Positions 1 to 8,605 of a DNA stretch of 64,000 nucleotides are shown one piece after another. The translations under genes were made by a program, and so were the position numbers. Positions within the stretch are counted from its first letter, which is position 1. The number at the start of each line of letters is the position of its first letter. This DNA comes from Chelativorans sp. YIM 93263 (GTDB lineage: Bacteria; Pseudomonadota; Alphaproteobacteria; Rhizobiales; Rhizobiaceae): NCBI RefSeq assembly GCF_028767125.1, contig NZ_JAKCWP010000001.1, positions 744,001-808,000 on the forward strand, read 5' to 3'. The notes under the pieces were generated by a model, which worked only from the letters and a program-made list of their open reading frames with translations, was not told the DNA's origin and searched no databases.

Positions 1-484
1 ATGCGGATGTGATGGTGTAGTTGACGCCATGGATCTTGAACCAGGTCGCCAGCGTGGCAGAAGCCGTCGAAGACATGGCTTTTGGCACTGCGAAGGGGCC
101 GATACGCTTGGGGCTGCCTTTCTCCCGCGTTGTATCCGCCGCTTCGACGATCGTGCGCGTGGAGGGGCCGCCCGAGCCCATGATGATGCCGGTACGCTCG
201 TTGGTGATGTCGTCCTGCTCGAGCCCGGCATCGGCGATGGCCTGGTCCATGGCGACGTGGTTCCACGCCCCGCCCTTGGATAGGAAGCGCATGGCCCTCC
301 GGTCGACCAGTTCGCTCGGATCGAGCGTCGGCGCGCCCCATACCCGGCAGCGGAAGCCGTGTTCGGCGAAATCCTCCGAAAATGTGATGCCGGACCTGGC
401 GTCGCGCAAAGAGGCTGTAACCTCCTCCGCGTTATTGCCGATCGATGATACAATGCCGAGGCCGGTAACTACGACGCGTCTCAT
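1..484 (-). CDS. fabB: 3-oxoacyl-ACP synthase I (FabB), 3' part outside window
   Basis: The first 161 codons of a beta-ketoacyl-ACP synthase. It starts MRRVVVTGLGIVSSIGNN and continues through RVWGAPTLDPSELVDRRAMR and NERTGIIMGSGGPSTRTI, all typical of the KAS I N-terminal thiolase fold. The window ends at GVNYTITSA, just before the expected catalytic cysteine, so the Cys-His-His triad cannot be checked. Known role: condensation steps of fatty acid elongation and of unsaturated fatty acid synthesis in the cytoplasm. It lies 60 bp downstream of fabA on the same strand, the usual fabA-fabB arrangement. The fabI gene that often follows would lie outside the window. Confidence 0.93.
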   Translation of the reverse strand, partial: MRRVVVTGLGIVSSIGNNAEEVTASLRDARSGITFSEDFAEHGFRCRVWGAPTLDPSELVDRRAMRFLSKGGAWNHVAMDQAIADAGLEQDDITNERTGIIMGSGGPSTRTIVEAADTTREKGSPKRIGPFAVPKAMSSTASATLATWFKIHGVNYTITSA

Positions 485-544
485 GTCGCTCTCCCTGGGG
501 CTTCGAGGCGGGTCGCCCGCATCTGTTCGTGGTACACGGCCGGC

Positions 545-1060
545 CTATGCAGTTTCCTGCTTGGACAGGCCGACCCTGAGGTCGGTTGCCTTGTAGATCG
601 GCTCTCCGTCGGCTTTTAGCCAGCCATCGGCGATGCCCAACACAAGGCGGCCGCGCATAACGCGCTTGAAGTCGACACCGTACTCCACCTTTTTGACATC
701 GGGTGTGACCATACCCTTGAATTTAACCTCGCCGGTCGACAGCGCCATGCCCTTGCCGGGCAGGCCGAGCCAACCGAGAAAGAACCCGGTCAGCTGCCAC
801 ATCGCGTCGAGACCGAGACAGCCGGGCATGACTGGATTGCCGATGAAGTGGCATTCGAAGAACCAAAGATCGGGCTTCACGTCGAGTTCCGCTCGAATGC
901 AGCCCTTGCCGAACTCTCCGCCTTCTTCGCTCACTTCGGTGATCCGGTCGAACATCAGCATGGGCGGCGCGGGGAGTTGCGCATTGCCGGGTCCGAATAG
1001 CTCGCCGCGGGCACAAGCCAAGAGATCTTCGTAATCGTAGCTGGATTTCGTCTGCGCCAT
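545..1060 (-). CDS. fabA: 3-hydroxydecanoyl-ACP dehydratase/isomerase
   Basis: Full-length, 171 aa, the normal FabA size. It dehydrates 3-hydroxyacyl-ACP and isomerises trans-2- to cis-3-decenoyl-ACP, the entry to anaerobic unsaturated fatty acid synthesis. The hot-dog-fold active-site block [21 protein letters not shown] carries the catalytic His (about residue 70) and Asp (about residue 84). It is upstream of fabB in one operon and divergent from irr, with a 237-bp shared upstream region that contains an inverted repeat at 1127-1144. Confidence 0.96.
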   Translation of the reverse strand: MAQTKSSYDYEDLLACARGELFGPGNAQLPAPPMLMFDRITEVSEEGGEFGKGCIRAELDVKPDLWFFECHFIGNPVMPGCLGLDAMWQLTGFFLGWLGLPGKGMALSTGEVKFKGMVTPDVKKVEYGVDFKRVMRGRLVLGIADGWLKADGEPIYKATDLRVGLSKQETA

Positions 1061-1126
1061 CTGTTCCCGTTCTCATTGTCCGCCCTGTTGCCGGGCTGGT
1101 GTAATCTGGAATTCCCTATCACAGCT

Positions 1127-1144
1127 TGTTTCCGGTAGGAAACA
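1127..1144. promoter_or_regulatory. Inverted repeat between fabA and irr
   Basis: Perfect 7-bp arms TGTTTCC and GGAAACA separated by GGTA, 66 bp upstream of the fabA start and 153 bp upstream of irr. It could be an operator for either divergent gene. No regulator is assigned from sequence alone, and it does not match the TTTAGAA-type Irr box. Confidence 0.3.
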
Positions 1145-1297
1145 GGTGGAAGCTAATATCCGATGGCGATTTGCCACGCCAGAAGGTGTTGGGGTCTTAC
1201 AGCTATTGATCGGCCGTATTTGGCGGAATATATGTGGAAACATGATGGAGCCCCCTTTGCGTGGGCCTGGAAACGAATCTGAGCGACAGGAAATTTC

Positions 1298-1723
1298 TTG
1301 ACCGCTGAACTTAACGCTTTTGCGCTGGAAAATCGTGTTCGCGAGGCGGGTTTGCGCCCGACCCGTCAGCGCATTGCGTTGGCCGAGTTGCTCTTCGCCA
1401 CCGGCGACCGGCACATATCCGCCGAGGAGCTGCACGAGGAGGCTCAGGAGGCGGGCGTCCGCGTCTCTCTTGCCACGGTTTATAATACTCTGCACCAGTT
1501 CACCGAGGCCGGCATGCTGCGTATTCTGCCGGTGGAGGGCTCGAAGACCTATTTCGATACCAACACCTCCGACCACCATCACTTTTTCCTGGAGGGAGAA
1601 AACCGGCTGGTCGATATACCAGAAGGTCCGGTGACGTTGGCCAATCTGCCGTCCCCGCCGGAAGACATGGAAATCGCCCATGTCGACATCGTCGTGCGGC
1701 TCCGACCGAAAGCGACCAGCTGA
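1298..1723 (+). CDS. irr: Iron response regulator Irr (Fur family)
   Basis: 141 aa, Fur-superfamily fold. The N-terminal winged helix contains REAGLRPTRQRIALAELLF and the recognition region VSLATVYNTLHQF. The dimerisation domain carries the HHH heme/metal motif in SDHHHFFLEG. In rhizobia Irr is active under low iron and represses or activates genes through ICE sequences. The N-terminal heme regulatory motif (Cys-Pro) of Bradyrhizobium Irr is absent, as in most other rhizobial Irr. The best start is TTG at 1298, preceded by GACAGGAAA; no in-frame ATG fits the family N terminus. An exact ICE lies at 24280-24302, upstream of mbfA. Confidence 0.92.
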   Translation: MTAELNAFALENRVREAGLRPTRQRIALAELLFATGDRHISAEELHEEAQEAGVRVSLATVYNTLHQFTEAGMLRILPVEGSKTYFDTNTSDHHHFFLEGENRLVDIPEGPVTLANLPSPPEDMEIAHVDIVVRLRPKATS

Positions 1724-1754
1724 TCCGGCCCTCGGTAACGCGGCGGCGAGCATC

Positions 1755-2204
1755 TCAACCGTTCTTCAGAACCTTCTCGATATCCCACGTGGTGTGGTTC
1801 GTCAGTGTTTTCGGCACTTCTCCGGCAACACGGCTGAGCACCTCCTTGTGGAGCGTTTTGCGTAGCGAGCCCAGCACTTGCGGCGGCGCAACCAGGATAA
1901 TTTTTTCGAAGCCCCCGCGATGGGCGAGCTTGTACAGGCGCCCCGCCATTTCATCGGCAAAGCGCTCCTGCTCGATGCGGTGCCAATCCGTCTCGTCGAA
2001 GCCGCTCTTGTGCACGTTCCCTCCGTCGAAATAGCGGCCCGGCGTGTCCGTACCCTGCTCGCGGGTGGGCGGATTGTCGTCCAGGATCTCACGCACCACC
2101 TCCAGATTCGGATACTCCGCATCGCCTTCATTGCGCAGAAACAGTGCCTTTTCGCCGTCGGCGACCAGAACCCAGATGCCGTGCTCGAGCCGGATATCAG
2201 CCAT
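1755..2204 (-). CDS. Host attachment family protein
   Basis: 149 aa, resembling the 'protein required for attachment to host cells' family. It starts MADIRLEHGIWVLVADG, has the family-typical GRYFDGG and FADEMAGRLYKLA segments, and ends in EVPKTLTNHTTWDIEKVL. There is no signal peptide or membrane segment, so it is predicted cytoplasmic; the family name comes from mutant phenotypes rather than a known reaction, and it resembles bacterial release-factor-like (baeRF) folds. Start 2204 is chosen because AGGGAG sits 6 nt upstream; an ATG directly before it is too close. It is convergent with irr, with a 31-bp gap and no obvious terminator. Confidence 0.75.
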   Translation of the reverse strand: MADIRLEHGIWVLVADGEKALFLRNEGDAEYPNLEVVREILDDNPPTREQGTDTPGRYFDGGNVHKSGFDETDWHRIEQERFADEMAGRLYKLAHRGGFEKIILVAPPQVLGSLRKTLHKEVLSRVAGEVPKTLTNHTTWDIEKVLKNG

Positions 2205-2421
2205 CATATTCTCCCTGGACGCTGTCATTCCCATGCACGCCAAACGCTCGGCGGGAAACGGCGTTCCACGCCGCCGTGCTCACTCGCAGGATGATTTTTC
2301 TGTTGTGGCGATCAAGTACGCAAAAGCGATTGCCAGGCGCTGACCAGGGACGCGAGTGCGTTTCTTCTGAAGTTCGCGGCGTGAAGGCACAATCCGGTCC
2401 TCAATCGGAAGGATGAGCCCG

Positions 2422-3861
2422 ATGGCTGAAGGATCGGCAAAGCTGAATGCATTCCCCGTCTTCATGCGGGTGGACCAGCGGCGCGTCGTCATCATCGGCG
2501 GTGGTGAAGAGGCGCTCGCCAAGGCGCGGCTTATGGCGCAGTCGAGCGCCGAACTCGTCATCGTGGCCGAGTTGCCGGAGCCACAGCTAGCCGTGTGGGC
2601 TGCCGCAAACGGCGTTCACCTGTTGCTTGAGGCCTACCGGCCGCACCATCTCGACAACGCGGCGCTGGTCTTTGCGGCCACAGGCGAGGAGGCGGCCGAC
2701 CGCGCGGTCGTGGAGGATGCGCGTGCCCGCTCGATTCCCGCCAACGCCGTCGATCGGCCGGAGCTTTGCGATTTCTACACCCCCGCCCTGGTGAACCGCG
2801 CGCCCGTTGCTGTCGCGGTCGGCACGGAAGGGGCGGGGCCGGTGCTCGCGCAGATGATCCGCGCGCGCATTGACCAGATGCTGTCGCCTTCTCTTGGCCG
2901 TCTGGCGACGATGGCGGCCTCCTATCGTGAGGCGGTCGACCAGCGTGTGCCGAAAGGCTTGGCGCGCCGCCGCTTCTGGAAGTCTTTCTTCACGGGCCAT
3001 CCCGCCCGTGCGGTCGCGGTTGGTGATCCATCTGCTGCGCGGCAAGCTGCCGATGAACTCCTCGATAGCCGGGGCTTTGAGCTCGGCCATGTCGCACTGG
3101 TAGGCGCGGGGCCGGGCGCCGAGGATCTCATCACTTTGCGCGCTCAGCGCCTGCTGATGGAAGCCGATGTAATCGTCCATGATGCACTGGTGCCGGAGGC
3201 GGTGGTCGCCATGGGGCGCCGCGATGCCGAACGCATAGCCGCGGGCAAGCGCAAGGGCTGCCATTCGAAGACCCAGAATGAAATAAATGCGCTGCTGGTA
3301 AAACTCGGTCGTGAGGGCAAGCGCGTTGTGCGCCTGAAATCCGGCGATCCGCTGGTCTTCGGACGTGCTGGCGAGGAAATGGCCGCTCTGCGCGATGCGG
3401 GTGTTCCCTATGAGGTCGTACCGGGCATCACTGCCGCCTTTGCTGCTGCCGCGGATTTCGGATTGCCTTTGACGCTGCGCGGCGTCGCATCGTCGTTGGT
3501 GTTTACCACCGGCCACGATCTCAAGGGCGAGGCACTGCCCGATTGGGCGCGGCTTGCCATCGATGGCGCCACGGTGGCGGTCTATATGGGCCGCTCGACC
3601 GCGGCGGAGGTGGCCGGGCGCCTGCAGAACGCCGGGCTTTCGCCCGACACGGCCGTTGCGGTGGTGGAAAATGCCAGCTTGAGCAACCGCCGCCTCTTCC
3701 ACGGCACGCTGGAGGATCTGCCTGCCTTGGCTACCCGCACCGATCTGACCGGCCCGGTCCTCACAATTATCGGCGATGCGGTCGCCGGGTCCGACTTCTC
3801 GCACTCGGAGCCGCTGGTGACGCATGCGAAAGCGCCTGTCCCGGCGCGGATCAGGGAGTGA
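2422..3861 (+). CDS. cysG: Siroheme synthase (dehydrogenase/ferrochelatase + SUMT)
   Basis: 479 aa two-module enzyme. The N-terminal part (about 1-205) is the NAD-binding precorrin-2 dehydrogenase/ferrochelatase module, with RVVIIGGGEEALAKARL. The C-terminal part (about 215-460) is uroporphyrinogen-III C-methyltransferase, with VGAGPGAEDLITLRA, RLKSGDPLVFGRAGEE and VPGITAAFAAAA. It makes siroheme, the prosthetic group of CysI encoded downstream. Start 2422 is preferred: GGAAGG abuts an earlier in-frame ATG (2413) but is well spaced from this one. First gene of the cys operon. Confidence 0.95.
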   Translation: MAEGSAKLNAFPVFMRVDQRRVVIIGGGEEALAKARLMAQSSAELVIVAELPEPQLAVWAAANGVHLLLEAYRPHHLDNAALVFAATGEEAADRAVVEDARARSIPANAVDRPELCDFYTPALVNRAPVAVAVGTEGAGPVLAQMIRARIDQMLSPSLGRLATMAASYREAVDQRVPKGLARRRFWKSFFTGHPARAVAVGDPSAARQAADELLDSRGFELGHVALVGAGPGAEDLITLRAQRLLMEADVIVHDALVPEAVVAMGRRDAERIAAGKRKGCHSKTQNEINALLVKLGREGKRVVRLKSGDPLVFGRAGEEMAALRDAGVPYEVVPGITAAFAAAADFGLPLTLRGVASSLVFTTGHDLKGEALPDWARLAIDGATVAVYMGRSTAAEVAGRLQNAGLSPDTAVAVVENASLSNRRLFHGTLEDLPALATRTDLTGPVLTIIGDAVAGSDFSHSEPLVTHAKAPVPARIRE

Positions 3862-3865
3862 AATA

Positions 3866-4174
3866 ATGAAGCTGTTGACAGCAAACCGGCTCAGCGACGG
3901 CGAGGCCGTATGGCTTGGCTCAGGCGAGCGCTGGGTGGAGAGCATCGATCAGGCCGAGCTCGCTCGCGACAAGGAGGCTCAGGAGCGTCTGGAGCAGATC
4001 GGACGTGAGGCGCAGGCGCGGGACGAAGTGGTCGATGTGAACCTCATTGACGTCGATCTTGTTGATGGCAAGGCCCGTCCGATCCGCCTCCGAGAGCGTA
4101 TCCGCGCCGCAGGCCCCACCATTCACCACCAACTCGGCAAACAGGCGCGCAAAACCGCCATTGCGCCGGTCTGA
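3866..4174 (+). CDS. DUF2849 domain protein of the cys operon
   Basis: 102 aa, cytoplasmic and charged, beginning MKLLTANRLSDGEAVWLG. It lies 4 bp after cysG and 18 bp before cysI. DUF2849 proteins are regularly found at this position in alphaproteobacterial sulfite reductase operons. Function is unknown; an accessory role in siroheme delivery or sulfite reductase assembly is only an inference from position. No cysteines, signal peptide or membrane segment are visible. Confidence 0.85.
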   Translation: MKLLTANRLSDGEAVWLGSGERWVESIDQAELARDKEAQERLEQIGREAQARDEVVDVNLIDVDLVDGKARPIRLRERIRAAGPTIHHQLGKQARKTAIAPV

Positions 4175-4192
4175 AAAACGTCAGGGAAGATC

Positions 4193-5863
4193 ATGTACCG
4201 CTACGACGAATTCGACCATGCTTTTGTGAAAGCCCGCGTTGACCAGTTCCGCGATCAGGTGGAGCGGCGGCTCTCCGGCGGGTTGACGGAAGAGCAGTTC
4301 AAACCGCTCCGGCTGATGAACGGCGTTTACCTCCAGCTTCACGCCTATATGCTCAGGATCGCCATTCCCTATGGCACGCTGGCGCCCAGGCAGATGCGCA
4401 TGCTGGCTCATGTCGCCCGCGACTACGACAAGGGATACGGCCACTTCACCACTCGGCAGAACCTGCAATTTCACTGGCCGGCTTTGAAGGACATTCCGGA
4501 AATCCTGAATAAGCTCGCTTCCGTCGAGATGCACTGCATCCAGACGAGCGGAAACTGCATCCGCAACGTGACCGCCGATCATTTTGCCGGGGCCGCTGCC
4601 GACGAAGTGGCCGATCCCCGTCCCTACGCCGAGATTCTGCGGCAATGGTCCTCTCTCCACCCGGAGTTTTCCTATCTGCCGCGCAAGTTCAAGATCGCGG
4701 TGACCGGGGCCGAGCGCGACCGCGCAGCCGTGCAGGTGCACGATATCGGCCTACATCTGAAGAAAAATGCCGCCGGCCGCCTCGGCTTCGCCGTTTATGT
4801 CGGGGGCGGGCTTGGCCGCACGCCGATGGTGGCAAAGAAGGTCCGCGAGTTCCTGCCCGAGGAAGATCTTCTGTCATACACGACCGCTATTCTGCGAGTG
4901 TACAATCTCCACGGCCGCCGGGACAACAAGTTCAAGGCGCGCATCAAGATACTGGTTCACGAAACCGGCACCGAAGAATTGACGGCACAGATCGAGAAGG
5001 AATTCGCGGCACTGAAGGAAAGCGAACTGAAGCTTCCCGAGGCGGATATCCGCGCAATCGATGCCTACTTCGAGCCGCCGGCGCTGCCGGCACGCCCGGA
5101 GGGCGACGCAGCCGTTGCGGAAGCGGCGGCGCGCGACAGCGGTTTTGCGGATTGGCTGCGACGTAATCTTCATACTCATAAAGATCCGAACTACGCATCC
5201 GTTACGATATCGCTGAAAGGTATCGGTGAGGTGCCGGGCGACATTTCTGCCGATCAGATGGATGCCGTGGCTGATTTGGCCGAACGCTACGGCTTCGATG
5301 AGATACGCGTCAGCCACGAGCAGAACCTTGTCCTGCCCCATGTCGCGCGCGCTGATCTCAAAGCCGTTTTTGATCGGCTGGTGGAAATCGGCCTGGCCAC
5401 CGCCAATGCCGGCCTGGTGACCGACATCATTTCCTGCCCCGGCATGGATTACTGCGCGCTCGCCACGGCCCGGTCGATTCCCGTCGCGCAGCAGATTTCC
5501 ACCCGCTTTGCCGAACAGGCAAGGCAAAACGATATCGGTGATCTGAAGATCAAGATCTCCGGCTGCATCAATGCCTGCGGCCACCACCATGTCGGCCATA
5601 TCGGCATTCTGGGCCTCGAGAAGAAAGGTGTCGAATTCTACCAGGTGACCCTGGGCGGCTCCGGCGACGAAAATACGTCGATCGGTGAGATTGTCGGCCG
5701 CGGCTTCGGCGAAGATGAAATTGTTGGCGCCGTGGAAACCATCGTCGACACGTATCTCGCCCATCGCCAGGACAAGTCCGAAACCTTCCTCGCTGCCTAT
5801 CGGCGGCTCGGGGTTACACCTTTCAAGGAGGCGCTTTATGGTGGCGAAGCCAAAGCTGCGTGA
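4193..5863 (+). CDS. cysI: Sulfite reductase hemoprotein (siroheme/4Fe-4S)
   Basis: 556 aa, nitrite/sulfite reductase family with duplicated ferredoxin-like and siroheme domains. GHFTTRQNLQFHW lies in the first repeat. The 4Fe-4S/siroheme cysteines are in SCPGMDYCALA (C-x5-C) and SGCINACGHHH (C-x3-C). It reduces sulfite to sulfide with six electrons. No flavoprotein cysJ is present, which suggests a ferredoxin- or otherwise-fed enzyme. AGGGAAGATC precedes the ATG. The 3' end overlaps cysH by 26 bp. A nitrite reductase is the main alternative, but the cysG/cysH context argues for sulfite. Confidence 0.94.
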   Translation: MYRYDEFDHAFVKARVDQFRDQVERRLSGGLTEEQFKPLRLMNGVYLQLHAYMLRIAIPYGTLAPRQMRMLAHVARDYDKGYGHFTTRQNLQFHWPALKDIPEILNKLASVEMHCIQTSGNCIRNVTADHFAGAAADEVADPRPYAEILRQWSSLHPEFSYLPRKFKIAVTGAERDRAAVQVHDIGLHLKKNAAGRLGFAVYVGGGLGRTPMVAKKVREFLPEEDLLSYTTAILRVYNLHGRRDNKFKARIKILVHETGTEELTAQIEKEFAALKESELKLPEADIRAIDAYFEPPALPARPEGDAAVAEAAARDSGFADWLRRNLHTHKDPNYASVTISLKGIGEVPGDISADQMDAVADLAERYGFDEIRVSHEQNLVLPHVARADLKAVFDRLVEIGLATANAGLVTDIISCPGMDYCALATARSIPVAQQISTRFAEQARQNDIGDLKIKISGCINACGHHHVGHIGILGLEKKGVEFYQVTLGGSGDENTSIGEIVGRGFGEDEIVGAVETIVDTYLAHRQDKSETFLAAYRRLGVTPFKEALYGGEAKAA

Positions 5864-6587
5864 CGCCGAGGTCGAAGCGCAGGAGCTCGCCCGCTCCCTG
5901 GATGCCCGCTTCGGGCACCTGGAGCCGGAAGCGATCATCGCGATTGCCGTCGGGCGCTTTCAGGACGCGGGGGGGATTGCCGCCGTTTCGTCCTTCGGGG
6001 CGGATTCGGCCGCGCTGCTGCACATGGTCTCGCGCCTGGACAGCGAGTTGCCGGTGCTGTTTCTCGACACGGGTCAGCATTTTGGTGAGACGCTCGACTA
6101 TCGCAATCAGTTGGCCGACGATCTCGCCCTAAAAAACCTGCGGATCATTCATCCCCGGCAGGAGAACCTGGCGGCGAAGGATCCGAATGACGACCTGCAC
6201 AAGTCCAATACGGATCTGTGCTGCGAAATCCGCAAGGTAGAGCCGATGGCCCGCGCGGTCGAACCCTACGCGGCGTGGTTCACGGGACGCAAGCGCTACC
6301 AGTCTGAGACGCGGGCGCAGATGCCCGTCTTCGAGGCGGTCGGCCCACGCATCCGCATCAATCCGCTTGCCCGCTGGACCACCGCCGATCAGGCGGCCTA
6401 TATGCAGAGCCATGATCTCAGGCAGAATCCTCTGGTGGCCTTCGGCTACTTCTCCATCGGCTGCTTTCCCTGCACCGAGCCCGTGCAATCTGGCGAAGAT
6501 GAGCGTAGCGGCCGCTGGGCGGGCTCCGCCAAGACCGAATGCGGCATTCACCTGCCGGGCCTCGAATCCCTGACATCCGCTGCTTGA
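5838..6587 (+). CDS. cysH: Phosphoadenylyl/adenylyl-sulfate reductase
   Basis: 249 aa, PAPS/APS reductase family. It has the PP-loop-like SSFGADSAALLHM, the catalytic C-terminal ECGIHLP, and two extra cysteine pairs (DLCCEIRK and GCFPCTEP). Those pairs mark the 4Fe-4S-containing APS reductase type found in rhizobia, so the substrate is probably APS rather than PAPS. It produces sulfite for CysI. The start at 5838 lies inside the cysI end, with AAGGAGG upstream, indicating translational coupling. A longer open frame upstream is only cysI read in another frame. Confidence 0.94.
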   Translation: MVAKPKLRDAEVEAQELARSLDARFGHLEPEAIIAIAVGRFQDAGGIAAVSSFGADSAALLHMVSRLDSELPVLFLDTGQHFGETLDYRNQLADDLALKNLRIIHPRQENLAAKDPNDDLHKSNTDLCCEIRKVEPMARAVEPYAAWFTGRKRYQSETRAQMPVFEAVGPRIRINPLARWTTADQAAYMQSHDLRQNPLVAFGYFSIGCFPCTEPVQSGEDERSGRWAGSAKTECGIHLPGLESLTSAA

Positions 6588-6596
6588 GGACGAGCA

Positions 6597-7139
6597 ATGA
6601 GCGCAAATGAGCACCAATTCAAGCCGCCGCTCTGGGCCGAGGATGGCTTTCGGGAAAACGAGTGGCGGCGCACCGACGAATCGGAAGCGCTGGAAATCGG
6701 TGAGAAGCTGATTCTCCCGCTGGAGATCTTTCTCGCTCTCGATCCCGCCACGCGCGAGAAGGCGGGCGGGCGCATCGGTGTCGAGGTGCTGCCGGGCGAG
6801 ACGATCGATCGGCTCGTGCCGTACCTTGATCGATTGCCGCTTATCGCTCTTGCTTTCCCGGCCTATAATGACGGGCGCAGCTATTCCAAGGCACAGCTTT
6901 TGCGTTCCCGCTACGGCTATCGGGGTGAGTTGCGCGCCACGGGCGATGTGCTTTTCGATCAGGTCGCGCATATGCTGCGCTGCGGCTTCTCGACACTGGA
7001 GGTTACGCACGAACTGACACGTGCGCGCCTGGAAGCGGGTGACAATGGCGGCATTCCGCTTTACTACCAGCCAGCCACGCGCCCGGCTGCACGCGGCCGC
7101 TTTTCCTGGCGGCGTCTGTCGGATTCTGCCCTTTCCTGA
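6597..7139 (+). CDS. DUF934 family protein (sulfur assimilation)
   Basis: 180 aa, cytoplasmic. The core VLPGETIDRLVPYLDRLPLIALAFPAYNDGRSYSKAQLLRSRYGY is family-typical (quoted in part: AFPAYNDGRSYSKAQLLR). DUF934 proteins are found nearly always beside cysI and cysH and are annotated as putative oxidoreductases, but the reaction is unproven. It lies 9 bp after cysH, with GAGGACGAG before the ATG, and is the last gene of the cys operon. Confidence 0.88.
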   Translation: MSANEHQFKPPLWAEDGFRENEWRRTDESEALEIGEKLILPLEIFLALDPATREKAGGRIGVEVLPGETIDRLVPYLDRLPLIALAFPAYNDGRSYSKAQLLRSRYGYRGELRATGDVLFDQVAHMLRCGFSTLEVTHELTRARLEAGDNGGIPLYYQPATRPAARGRFSWRRLSDSALS

Positions 7140-7212
7140 GCCGAAGACCCTCCAAGAATTACAGTTTTGCATTATATTTGGCGCAAGGGGTGCAATTGGC
7201 GCGAAGAATGCG

Positions 7213-7218
7213 TATAAT
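7213..7218 (+). promoter_or_regulatory. Candidate -10 box of rpsU
   Basis: A consensus TATAAT lies 114 bp upstream of the rpsU start. No good -35 hexamer is visible at 16-18 bp (GTGCAA at 17 bp is the closest), so the call rests on the -10. It implies a leader of about 110 nt containing GC-rich self-complementary stretches around 7255-7305. Confidence 0.4.
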
Positions 7219-7331
7219 TCGCGCCTTCCCCGAGTCGCTCAAGTTCTAGCGGCTTCCGAGCCGGTGACGCGCCTTTAGCTGCGCCGGGCCGGGCTCGGCC
7301 ATCGGAAACGCCAACGAAAGAAGGAAGAACA

Positions 7332-7559
7332 TTGCAGGTAATCGTTCGTGACAACAATGTCGATCAGGCCCTCAAGGTCCTGAAAAAGAAAATGCAGCGC
7401 GAGGGCGTCTTCCGCGAAATGAAGTCCCGCCGCGCTTACGAAAAGCCCTCCGAGAAGCGCGCACGGCAGCATGCAGAGTCCATTCGCCGCGCCCGTAAGC
7501 TTGCCCGCAAGCAGGCCCAGCGCGAAGGTCTTCTGCCGAAGAAGAAGCGCGCAGCCTGA
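7332..7559 (+). CDS. rpsU: 30S ribosomal protein S21
   Basis: 75 aa basic protein: [20 protein letters not shown], then [19 protein letters not shown], then a lysine/arginine-rich C terminus ([19 protein letters not shown]). This is standard alphaproteobacterial S21, which helps 30S subunits bind mRNA near the Shine-Dalgarno helix. The start is TTG at 7332, preceded by GAAGGAAG; no ATG is available. It is monocistronic, followed by the terminator at 7693-7730. Confidence 0.96.
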   Translation: MQVIVRDNNVDQALKVLKKKMQREGVFREMKSRRAYEKPSEKRARQHAESIRRARKLARKQAQREGLLPKKKRAA

Positions 7560-7692
7560 ACTTTATAGAATTTCGTTCGTCGCCACTGCAACCTGATTTC
7601 GCCCGAGCGGGTATACCCGGCGCGCTGATGTCGGCCAGACCGGTAGTGCTCCTCACACCCCGCGCGGGCGCTGTTGCCTCGACAGAACACGC

Positions 7693-7730
7693 AAAAACCG
7701 GCTGACGGCGGGCGCCAGCCGGTTTTTTCT
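7693..7730 (+). terminator. Rho-independent terminator after rpsU
   Basis: Stem AAACCGGCTG / CAGCCGGTTT enclosing an 11-nt loop and followed by a T run. It lies 134 bp past the rpsU stop, so the mRNA has a long 3' UTR or a small RNA ends here. Confidence 0.85.
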
Positions 7731-7824
7731 GTTTTAAAGTGGGATGCGTCCCTTTCGACGCGCTAAACGATGCTTCATCCTGCCGGTTGCCGCTTTATGC
7801 GAGCGTCAGGTAATTCCACTCCGG

Positions 7825-8190
7825 TCACCAGGAACCGGATTTGCCATCCACGAGGTGGATGATGGACGCGGGGCTGGAGATCCAATAGCCATCGAAATTC
7901 GGTCCCAGATCCTCAATCTCGTCACGGCGTACTATGCCGGCAGTCTCCAGATACTCAGCGGCCGATTTGGTATCTTCCGTGACCACCTCTAGCCACAGTT
8001 CCGCCTGGCTCATGCCCGGCGCCTTGTCGATCCACAGCTGGTTTGCCCCGAAACGGAAGCCAATGGCGGGCAGCAATTCCTTGATCTGCTCGAAACCGAG
8101 AATGTCCCGATAAAAGCGGACGGTCTCGTCATATTGATGGGGCGGCACTTTCATCGCGATGTTCCGCCCGCCTTCGAAGTTTGGTTTCAT
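7825..8190 (-). CDS. VOC family protein (glyoxalase/bleomycin-resistance fold)
   Basis: 121 aa with one vicinal-oxygen-chelate beta-alpha-beta-beta-beta pair: QYDETVRFYRDILGFEQIKE in the first module and GYWISSPASIIHLVDGK at the end. Substrate unknown; canonical metal-ligand positions cannot be assigned with confidence. Last gene of the six-gene minus-strand operon led by the ArsR regulator at 10533, 11 bp after the previous VOC gene. It is convergent with rpsU. Confidence 0.8.
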   Translation of the reverse strand: MKPNFEGGRNIAMKVPPHQYDETVRFYRDILGFEQIKELLPAIGFRFGANQLWIDKAPGMSQAELWLEVVTEDTKSAAEYLETAGIVRRDEIEDLGPNFDGYWISSPASIIHLVDGKSGSW

Positions 8191-8201
8191 GCCTAGCGCT
8201 C

Positions 8202-8591
8202 CTATTGGTACATCATGATGAGGTTGCCGCAGGTGTCTTCAAACGTGGCCATCAGCGGCATGTTGTCTTGCATTCTGCGCGGTTCACCCCGGAACTTCAC
8301 GCCGAGCGCTTTCATGCGCTCGTATTCGGCCTGGATGTCGTCGCAAGCGAAGGCGGTGAAGGCGATCTCCGATTCGAACAGTGCTTTCTGGTAGTCCCGG
8401 GCAAAAGGATATCCGATAGGCTCCAGAACGATTTCCGGGCCATCCGGGGCCGAGGGCGAGACGACGGTCAGCCATCGCGCGCCGCCAGCGGGGAAATCCT
8501 CTTTCTTCACGAAGCCAAGTACTTCGGTATAGAACTTCTCGGCCTTGGCCTGGTCGTCCACCAGAACGCTGGTGAGCTTTATGGATAACAT
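8202..8591 (-). CDS. VOC family protein (glyoxalase-like)
   Basis: 129 aa. MLSIKLTSVLVDDQAKAEKFYTEVLGF at the start (quoted in part: DDQAKAEKFYTEVLGF) and FEDTCGNLIMMYQ at the end are typical of the glyoxalase/dioxygenase superfamily. It is more like the PhnB/YaeR-type VOC proteins than glyoxalase I. Reaction unknown. It lies 14 bp behind an SRPBCC gene and 11 bp before the second VOC gene, clearly co-transcribed. Confidence 0.82.
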   Translation of the reverse strand: MLSIKLTSVLVDDQAKAEKFYTEVLGFVKKEDFPAGGARWLTVVSPSAPDGPEIVLEPIGYPFARDYQKALFESEIAFTAFACDDIQAEYERMKALGVKFRGEPRRMQDNMPLMATFEDTCGNLIMMYQ

Positions 8592-8605
8592 GCGAACTCT
8601 TCCTT

